In this document: piece by piece, positions 4,357 to 9,482 of the stretch
Layout: every line of letters starts with the position of its first letter
How positions within the stretch are numbered: the stretch's first letter is position 1
From: Candidatus Tectimicrobiota bacterium
GTDB taxonomy: Bacteria > JACPSX01
Assembly: GCA_016193065.1 (NCBI GenBank)
Contig: JACPSX010000221.1
Location: forward strand, 1 to 9,482
Reading direction: 5' to 3'
DNA length: 9,482 nt
Program-made: the position numbers and the translations under genes
Notes under the pieces: generated by a model
Told to the model about the DNA's origin: nothing
Seen by the model: only the letters and a program-made list of their open reading frames with translations
Databases searched by the model: none

Positions 4357-5319
4357 TTGAGCATCATCGAGCGGGCCAAAAAGGTATTGGAAATCGAGAG
4401 CAAGGCCGTTGCGGCTCTGATCGACCGGGTGGGGCTGGAGTTTGTCTCCGCCGTGGAGCTCATTGATAAATGCCGGGGCCGCCTCATCGTCACTGGCATT
4501 GGGAAATCGGGGCTCATCGGAAAAAAAATCGCCTCCACGTTCGCCAGCATGGGCGTCCCAGCGCTCTTCATGCACCCTGTGGAGGGCGTCCACGGGGATC
4601 TGGGCATGGTCGTCAAAGGGGACGTGTTGATCGCCATCTCCAAGAGCGGCGAGACCGAGGAGATCCTCAAGCTGCTGTCGGTCATCAAGCGCTTCGGCAT
4701 CAAGTTAATTGCTCTCACGGGAAATCCGGAGTCCACACTGGCCCGCCGCAGCGACGTGGTCCTCAACGTGGGGGTCTCGGAGGAGGCCTGCGTCTTGGAC
4801 CTTCTCCCCACGGCCAGTACGACAGCCACTCTGGCCATGGGGGACGCTCTGGCGGTAACTCTCCTGGAAAAACGGGGGTTCAGCCCCGATGATCTGGCCC
4901 TTTTGCACCCCGGCGGGGTCATCGGGAAAAAGCTTCTCCTGCTGGTCGGGGATCTCATGCACAGCGGCAATGAGCTTCCGCTGGTTCGAGAAGAGGCCAC
5001 CTTGAAAGACGTCATTTATGAAATTTCCTCCAAACGTCTGGGGGTCACCAGCGTAGTGGACGGGGAGGGAACGTTGAAGGGAATCGTCACCGACGGGGAC
5101 CTCCGCCGTCTCATGGAGCGGCAAGAATTCCCAATTTCCGTGCGGGCGGCGGACTTCATGACGAAAAATCCCAAGACCATTGAGGATTCAGCCCTGGCAG
5201 CCGAAGCCCTGCAGGTCATGGAAAAACACTCCATTACCTCCCTTCTGATCCTGAACGGGTCTCGCCAGCCGAAGGGGATCATTCACCTCCACGACATTCT
5301 TCGATCCGGGGTGGTGTAA
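4357..5319 (+). CDS. kdsD: D-arabinose 5-phosphate isomerase (KdsD/KpsF family)
   Basis: This cytoplasmic enzyme converts ribulose 5-phosphate to arabinose 5-phosphate, the first committed step to Kdo, the inner-core sugar of lipopolysaccharide. The 320 residues match the family length. An N-terminal SIS sugar-isomerase domain holds TGIGKSGLIGKK (about 46-57), MHPVEGVHGDLG, AISKSGETEE (about 93-102) and LHPGGVIGKK, with His184 in the place of the catalytic histidine. Two CBS domains follow, starting at GDLMHSGNELPLV and at DFMTKNPKTIED. The TTG start at 4357 is chosen because the protein begins SIIERAKKVLEIESKAV as in relatives; the ribosome site is weak. kdsC follows 40 bases later, so the two are probably cotranscribed. 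The gene is intact, and its upstream neighbours are accessory. Confidence 0.95.
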   Translation: MSIIERAKKVLEIESKAVAALIDRVGLEFVSAVELIDKCRGRLIVTGIGKSGLIGKKIASTFASMGVPALFMHPVEGVHGDLGMVVKGDVLIAISKSGETEEILKLLSVIKRFGIKLIALTGNPESTLARRSDVVLNVGVSEEACVLDLLPTASTTATLAMGDALAVTLLEKRGFSPDDLALLHPGGVIGKKLLLLVGDLMHSGNELPLVREEATLKDVIYEISSKRLGVTSVVDGEGTLKGIVTDGDLRRLMERQEFPISVRAADFMTKNPKTIEDSALAAEALQVMEKHSITSLLILNGSRQPKGIIHLHDILRSGVV

Positions 5320-5359
5320 GGGCCGCTGATTTTCCCGGGCACCCATTGAGGATCTCCTC

Positions 5360-5887
5360 ATGTCAGAAACATCCCGACGGCGGGCCTTGAAGATTCGCAT
5401 GATCCTGCTGGACGTGGATGGGGTGTTGACCGACGGCCGCATACTCCTGGGGGACGACGGGGTGGAGCTGAAGGCCTTCGACGTCAGAGACGGCCACGGC
5501 ATTAAGCTGGCCCAAAAAGCAGACATTGAGGTGGGGTTTTTGACTTCCCGAAAGTCGTCCGTCGTGGACCGCCGCGCCGCTGAGCTTGGCGTCTCCCTGC
5601 TCTTCCAGCAAGCGGCCGACAAAGGGGGAGTTTTCCGGAAGATCCTCCAGGCCCGCAAAATCCGCCGGGAAGAGGTGGCTTACCTGGGCGATGATCTGGT
5701 TGATTTGCCCGTCTTGAGACAGGTGGGACTGGCCGGGGCAGTGGCTGATGCGCCGCTGGAAGTGAAAGCCGCGGCGCACTGGCGGGCGAAGAGCCGGGGA
5801 GGGCGTGGAGCGGCTCGGGAGTTCATTGAGTTTATCTTGAAGGCCCAGGGCCGCTGGCAGGAAATCGTCAAGGAGCTTCACGGCTGA
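5360..5887 (+). CDS. kdsC: 3-deoxy-D-manno-octulosonate 8-phosphate phosphatase
   Basis: KdsC removes phosphate from Kdo 8-phosphate to give free Kdo, two steps after KdsD. The 175 residues are a capless class-C0 HAD phosphatase of normal length. Motif I is LLDVDGVLTDG with nucleophile Asp18 and general acid Asp20. Motif II is LTSRKS (Thr62/Ser63), Lys88 in ADKGG is the third motif, and motif IV is YLGDDLVDLP (Asp111, Asp112). The C-terminal SRGGRGAAREFIEFIL is the typical KdsC tail that enters the neighbouring subunit's active site in the tetramer. The ATG at 5360 has GAGG (5348-5351) eight bases upstream. In many genomes lptC, lptA and lptB follow kdsC; here they do not. Confidence 0.95.
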   Translation: MSETSRRRALKIRMILLDVDGVLTDGRILLGDDGVELKAFDVRDGHGIKLAQKADIEVGFLTSRKSSVVDRRAAELGVSLLFQQAADKGGVFRKILQARKIRREEVAYLGDDLVDLPVLRQVGLAGAVADAPLEVKAAAHWRAKSRGGRGAAREFIEFILKAQGRWQEIVKELHG

Positions 5888-5961
5888 GCGGGGCCTGCCG
5901 CCGTGCCGCGTTCCCACTTGGTGCTGCAGGGGCTGAGACTTTTTCGAGAGGGGAGCCTTCT

Positions 5962-6753
5962 ATGGCTTGGGAACTGGGGAAAAAAGGGCAGGAAGCCCAG
6001 GCCTGGGACAAGGTCAACAACCCAGGTGAGATTGAAAAGCATCTGAAGGATCTCTGCGATCGTCAGGTGGTGGCCGAGATTCTGTCGGATAACCGGGATA
6101 ATGAAGACCAGGTTTTTCAGGGGACTTTCAGAAGATGTGAGGGAGTAGGTGGAAAGAGATTTGTCGTTCTGGACACCTTGCGCCCGAGCGGGATGATCCA
6201 GCTTCTCAGCGAACATTCTTTCCTATCTCTGCTTTACTTCTTTGATGCCTCGGGCGTGGGACTTGATCTGATGCCCTATTATTTCGATTCCCAGGGGCTG
6301 GGCCAGGTACCCGGTGACTTGCCTGCCATGCGGGTTGCCTGGCCGGGGGTTATCCACCGGATGCAGCGCCGGCAGTTCTTTCGCGTGGATCCTTCACCGA
6401 CCGAGCCCGTGCGGGTCCTGTTCCCGCACTTTCCGGGCGGGGGCGACGTGGCCTTCGAGCAGAAAGTGGCCGATGTGAGCAGCGGCGGTTTTTCTGTGCG
6501 CATGCGGGCTCCTGCGGTCTCGGAGGGACAGGAAGTCGGGAATATCCTCATCGTTCTTCCCGACCAATACTCGTTCACGGTTTCGGCCCTGGTGCGTCGC
6601 ATCATCCGGGAAGGGCGGTGGCATCCTGACTATCCTTTGAGGGCTGCTTTTGAGATTACGCGCTTCGAGCCCCGGGGGGCTGAGGAGCAGTTGAGCCGCT
6701 ACATTTTTCGCCAGCAGCGGGAGATGATCCGGCGGCTCAAGAGAGGGCGTTAG
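5962..6753 (+). CDS. PilZ-domain protein, YcgR-like, predicted cyclic di-GMP receptor
   Basis: PilZ domains bind cyclic di-GMP; YcgR-type proteins use it to slow the flagellar motor or control surface behaviour. This 263-residue protein has a YcgR-like N-terminal domain (about 25-130), then a PilZ domain with both ligand motifs: the RxxxR in RRQFFR (Arg137, Arg141) and DxSxxG in DVSSGG (Asp171, Ser173, Gly176). It closes with the usual helix (QLSRYIFRQQREMIRR). The start at 5962 follows GAGGGGAG (5948-5955) by six bases. There is no signal peptide, so it acts in the cytoplasm. It lies 74 bases after kdsC on the same strand, where lptC is often found; whether it is part of the Kdo operon cannot be seen. 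The effector it acts on is unknown, and no flagellar or pilus gene is in view. Confidence 0.88.
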   Translation: MAWELGKKGQEAQAWDKVNNPGEIEKHLKDLCDRQVVAEILSDNRDNEDQVFQGTFRRCEGVGGKRFVVLDTLRPSGMIQLLSEHSFLSLLYFFDASGVGLDLMPYYFDSQGLGQVPGDLPAMRVAWPGVIHRMQRRQFFRVDPSPTEPVRVLFPHFPGGGDVAFEQKVADVSSGGFSVRMRAPAVSEGQEVGNILIVLPDQYSFTVSALVRRIIREGRWHPDYPLRAAFEITRFEPRGAEEQLSRYIFRQQREMIRRLKRGR

Positions 6754-6755
6754 TA

Positions 6756-6851
6756 CCGTTCCAACTAGATTCGCCCGATGTGGGCGAAGTGCCATGCAGC
6801 ATAAGTACGGATCACGCGAACCGGAAGCGGGGTCCAGAGGAGTTGGAACGG
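6756..6851. repeat. Spacer bounded by a perfect 11-bp inverted repeat with an inner hairpin
   Basis: CCGTTCCAACT (6756-6766) is the exact reverse complement of AGTTGGAACGG (6841-6851). Between them, TTCGCCC (6770-6776) and GGGCGAA (6782-6788) form a 7-bp stem with a 5-base loop. The left arm begins just after the PilZ stop, and the right arm ends 9 bases before the carboxylase ribosome site. There is no T-tract to make it a clear intrinsic terminator. It could be a small inverted-repeat element (MITE-like), a regulatory structure in the message, or a binding site pair. Confidence 0.5.
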
Positions 6852-6872
6852 CATTAGGCTGGAGGAGGTTCC

Positions 6873-8423
6873 ATGTCCATTGAGGACGGTCTCGAGGAGT
6901 TGCGCCGCCGCAATGCGGAGGCGGAGCAGGGGGGCGGGCCCGAGCGCATTGCCCGCCAGCATGAGGCCGGCAAGCTCACGGCCCGGGAGAGGCTTAACCT
7001 TCTCCTGGACGAGGGGAGCTTTGTCGAGCTGGATCGCTTCGTCGTCCACCGCTGCACCGACTTCGGCATGGAGAAGAACCGGATTCCCGGGGACGGCGTG
7101 GTCACGGGGTACGGCCGCATCGAGGGCCGGCTCGTCTACGTGTTTGCCCAGGACTTCACCGTGTTCGGTGGATCCTTGAGCAAAGCCTACGCGGAAAAAA
7201 TCTGCAAGATCATGGATCTGGCCATGCGCATGGGGGCCCCGGTCATCGGCCTGAACGACTCGGGAGGGGCCCGCATCCAGGAAGGGGTGATGAGCCTGGG
7301 AGGCTATGCGGACATCTTCCTGAGGAACACGCTGGCTTCCGGTGTCATCCCGCAGATTTCGGCCATCATGGGCCCCTGCGCCGGGGGGGCCGTCTACTCT
7401 CCGGCCATCACGGATTTCATCGTCATGGTGAAGAACACGAGCTACATGTTCATCACCGGCCCCGACGTTATCAAGACCGTAACCCACACGGAGGTGACCC
7501 GGGAGGATTTGGGGGGAGCAGTCACCCACAACGCGGTTAGCGGCGTCGCCCACTTTGCCGCGGACGGCGAGGAGGAGTGCCTGCAGTTGATCCGTGATCT
7601 GCTGAGCTTCATTCCCCAGAACAACCTGGAAGATCCCCCGCGTCTTCCCAGCTCCGATGAACCCCGGCGCCGGGACGAGGCGCTGCAGACACTGATCCCG
7701 GACAGTCCCACCAAGCCCTACGACATGAGGGAGCTGATACGGGCTGTGGTGGACGACGGCTACTTCTTTGAGGTGCAGCCCCACTTCGGGCAAAACCTCG
7801 TCGTGGGCTTTGCCCGCCTGGACGGCCGCTCCGTGGGCATCGTGGGAAATCAGCCCGCGGTTCTGGCGGGAACCCTGGACATCAACGCTTCCGTCAAAGG
7901 GGCCCGCTTCGTGCGCTTCTGCGACTGCTTCAATATCCCCCTGATCGTCTTTGAGGACGTGCCGGGATTTCTTCCCGGTGTGGACCAGGAGCACGGGGGG
8001 ATCATCCGGCACGGCGCCAAGCTCCTCTACGCGTTTTGCGAGGCCACGGTTCCCAAGATCACGGTGATTACCCGCAAGGCCTACGGCGGGGCCTACTGCG
8101 TGATGAACAGCAAGCACATCCGGGGGGATGTGAACTTCGCTTATCCCACGGCCGAGATTGCCGTGATGGGTCCGGAAGGGGCCGTGGAGATCATCTACCG
8201 GCGGGAGATTCAGGAAGCCCCGGATCCGCAGGATTTCAAAGAAGCGAAGGTGGAGGAGTTCCGGAAAAAATTCGCCAATCCCTATGTGGTGGCTGAGCTC
8301 GGTTACGTGGATGAGGTCATCGAGCCCAGGGATACCCGCCCGAAGTTGATCCAGGCCCTGGAGATGACCCGCAACAAACGCGATCAGAACCCTGCCAAAA
8401 AGCACGGCAACCCGCCGTTGTAA
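6873..8423 (+). CDS. pccB: Acyl-CoA carboxylase carboxyltransferase (beta) subunit, propionyl-CoA carboxylase type
   Basis: This subunit moves the carboxyl group from carboxybiotin to an acyl-CoA, probably propionyl-CoA (giving methylmalonyl-CoA) or acetyl-CoA. The 516 residues match the PccB/MmdA family: [17 protein letters not shown] near the start, [12 protein letters not shown], the first oxyanion-hole loop [12 protein letters not shown] (about 167-178), the second at [12 protein letters not shown] (Gly405-Gly406) and the family ending KKHGNPPL. The residue after GGAY, which helps select the acyl chain, is Cys409 rather than the Asp common in propionyl-CoA carboxylases or Ile in others, so the substrate is not certain. 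GGAGGAGG (6861-6868) precedes the ATG by four bases. The biotin carboxylase gene follows after 8 bases, which favours a carboxylase over the sodium-pumping decarboxylase reading (MmdA). Confidence 0.9.
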   Translation: MSIEDGLEELRRRNAEAEQGGGPERIARQHEAGKLTARERLNLLLDEGSFVELDRFVVHRCTDFGMEKNRIPGDGVVTGYGRIEGRLVYVFAQDFTVFGGSLSKAYAEKICKIMDLAMRMGAPVIGLNDSGGARIQEGVMSLGGYADIFLRNTLASGVIPQISAIMGPCAGGAVYSPAITDFIVMVKNTSYMFITGPDVIKTVTHTEVTREDLGGAVTHNAVSGVAHFAADGEEECLQLIRDLLSFIPQNNLEDPPRLPSSDEPRRRDEALQTLIPDSPTKPYDMRELIRAVVDDGYFFEVQPHFGQNLVVGFARLDGRSVGIVGNQPAVLAGTLDINASVKGARFVRFCDCFNIPLIVFEDVPGFLPGVDQEHGGIIRHGAKLLYAFCEATVPKITVITRKAYGGAYCVMNSKHIRGDVNFAYPTAEIAVMGPEGAVEIIYRREIQEAPDPQDFKEAKVEEFRKKFANPYVVAELGYVDEVIEPRDTRPKLIQALEMTRNKRDQNPAKKHGNPPL

Positions 8424-8431
8424 GAGGAAGC

Positions 8432-9482
8432 ATGTTTCAAAAGGTGCTGGTAGCCAACCGGGGTGAAATTGCCGTCCGGATCATCCGGGCCCTGCGGGAT
8501 CTGGGGGTGCAGGTCGTGGCGGTTTATTCGGAAGCCGACCGGGAGGGGCTGCCGGTGCGCATGGCCGACGAGGCCTATTGTCTGGGGCCTGCTCCCCCCC
8601 TGGAGTCCTACCTGGCCACGGACAAGGTGGTCGAAATCTGCCGGTCCTGCGGCGCCGAGGCGATTCACCCGGGCTACGGATTCCTGGCGGAGAACCCCGA
8701 GTTTTTCCAGGAGTGCGCCCGGGCGGGCATCACCTTGATCGGACCGAACGCCCGCGCCGTGCAGATCATGGGGAGCAAGATTTCCGCCCGGCAGGCGGCC
8801 GAGTCCATGGGTGTCCCCATCGTGCCCGGGGCGACCACGCGGCTGGCCAGCGAGAAAGAGATTGTCCGCAAGGCGCAAGAGATCGGCTATCCCATTCTGC
8901 TGAAGGCCGATGCCGGAGGAGGCGGCAAGGGGATGCGGATTGTCGGCAGTCCGGAAGAGATCCGCGGGGCCCTGCGTGCGGTGCGCTCCGAGGCGCTTTC
9001 CGCGTTTGGGGACGACGGACTGTACCTGGAAAAATATCTCGACCGGCCCCGCCACATCGAGATCCAGGTCCTCGGGGACCGGCACGGAAATTTGATTCAT
9101 CTCGGAGAGAGGGAGTGCTCGATCCAGAGGCGCCACCAGAAGGTCATCGAGGAGTCTCCTTCGCCCTTCGTGGATTCCAGTCTCAGAGGGGCCATGGGAA
9201 ACGCCGCGATCCTGGCGGCCCGCGCGGTCGGCTACGACAGCGCCGGGACGGTGGAGTTCCTGGTGGACCGGGAGCGGCGCTTCTATTTTTTGGAGATGAA
9301 CACCCGGCTTCAGGTGGAGCACCCGATCACCGAGATGGTGACCGGAATGGACATCGTTCAGGAGATGATCCGCTCCGCCGCCGGAGAGCCTCTGCGGATC
9401 TCTCAGTCCGATGTCTCCTGGCACGGCGCCGCCATTGAGTGCCGCATTTACGCCGAAGATCCCGAAAACAACTTTCTCCCCT
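8432..9482 (+). CDS. pccA: Biotin carboxylase subunit of an acyl-CoA carboxylase, cut by the window edge
   Basis: This subunit carboxylates biotin using ATP and bicarbonate. About 350 residues are in the window, in one uninterrupted frame. The start MFQKVLVANRGEIAVRI is typical, and HPGYGFLAEN follows in the first domain. Lys116 (MGSK), the ATP-grasp glycine loop with Lys158 (KADAGGGGKGMRIV), ECSIQRRHQKVIEE (about 228-241) and EMNTRLQVEHPITE (Glu288, Asn290, Arg292) are all in place, so the active site looks complete. GAGG (8424-8427) lies four bases upstream. It is tightly coupled to the carboxyltransferase gene. Whether the protein ends near 450 residues (AccC-like, needing a separate biotin carrier) or continues to about 660 with a fused biotin domain (PccA-like) lies beyond the edge, so the symbol is provisional. 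Confidence 0.9.
   Translation, partial: MFQKVLVANRGEIAVRIIRALRDLGVQVVAVYSEADREGLPVRMADEAYCLGPAPPLESYLATDKVVEICRSCGAEAIHPGYGFLAENPEFFQECARAGITLIGPNARAVQIMGSKISARQAAESMGVPIVPGATTRLASEKEIVRKAQEIGYPILLKADAGGGGKGMRIVGSPEEIRGALRAVRSEALSAFGDDGLYLEKYLDRPRHIEIQVLGDRHGNLIHLGERECSIQRRHQKVIEESPSPFVDSSLRGAMGNAAILAARAVGYDSAGTVEFLVDRERRFYFLEMNTRLQVEHPITEMVTGMDIVQEMIRSAAGEPLRISQSDVSWHGAAIECRIYAEDPENNFLP

Noticed and set aside
6765-8405. A 546-codon open frame on the minus strand
   Set aside because: It lies wholly opposite the pccB gene, which has every family motif and a strong ribosome site. The minus-strand product is His-, Gly- and Val-rich without recognisable domains, as expected of an antisense frame in GC-rich DNA.
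8384-9438. Long open frames on both strands overlapping the biotin carboxylase
   Set aside because: The frame starting at 8432 carries all the biotin carboxylase active-site motifs without a break; the others are shadow frames rich in Arg, Gly, Asp and His.
1-9482. CRISPR array, tRNA or rRNA genes
   Set aside because: No evenly spaced identical repeats and no cloverleaf or rRNA signature were seen on either strand.

Overview
The window reads as chromosomal DNA of a GC-rich Gram-negative environmental bacterium. The Gram-negative call rests on kdsD and kdsC, two adjacent genes for Kdo, the inner-core sugar of lipopolysaccharide. Nothing in the sequence fixes the phylum; Desulfobacterota, Nitrospirota or NC10-like lineages would fit the style, but that is a guess. 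There is a sharp change at about 4,300: the left half is accessory, patchy and full of gene remains, while the right half is densely packed core metabolism.

Bases 1-1,330 look like part of an integron gene-cassette array. A small membrane-protein gene (122-433) is followed by a site with attC architecture (441-500). An unknown 186-residue gene (604-1164) is followed by a second, less regular attC-like site (1233-1325). A third cassette gene starts 6 bases later and is cut off after 40 codons. No integrase gene is visible, so this may be the far end of a sedentary chromosomal integron or an attC cluster without integrase.

Bases 1,331-4,283 are a scrapyard of mobile-element ends and toxin-antitoxin modules. 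In order: the truncated cassette gene (tentatively DUF1780-like); the left end and first codons of a REP-associated (IS200/Y1-type) transposase; what looks like the last codons of a higB; a higA with a one-base frameshift; a 430-base stretch with no recognised gene; an 80-base repeat ending in a palindrome; a minus-strand fragment resembling an IS110-family transposase; an apparently intact hicB-hicA pair; a second copy of the 80-base repeat (64 of 80 positions identical) broken by extra hairpin sequence; an apparently intact higB-higA pair; and a weak third trace of the repeat. The repeats punctuate the spaces between the toxin-antitoxin modules.

Bases 4,357-9,482 hold core genes, all on the plus strand: kdsD and kdsC (two steps of Kdo synthesis), a YcgR-like PilZ protein that should bind cyclic di-GMP, a 119-base spacer with a perfect 11-bp inverted repeat, then an acyl-CoA carboxylase carboxyltransferase subunit and its biotin carboxylase partner, which runs off the right edge. 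The last two should form a propionyl/acetyl-CoA type carboxylase. No wholly new multi-gene system can be demonstrated here. The most unusual features are the cassette array with two unknown genes, its truncation by a transposase remnant, and the repeat-punctuated toxin-antitoxin cluster beside it.
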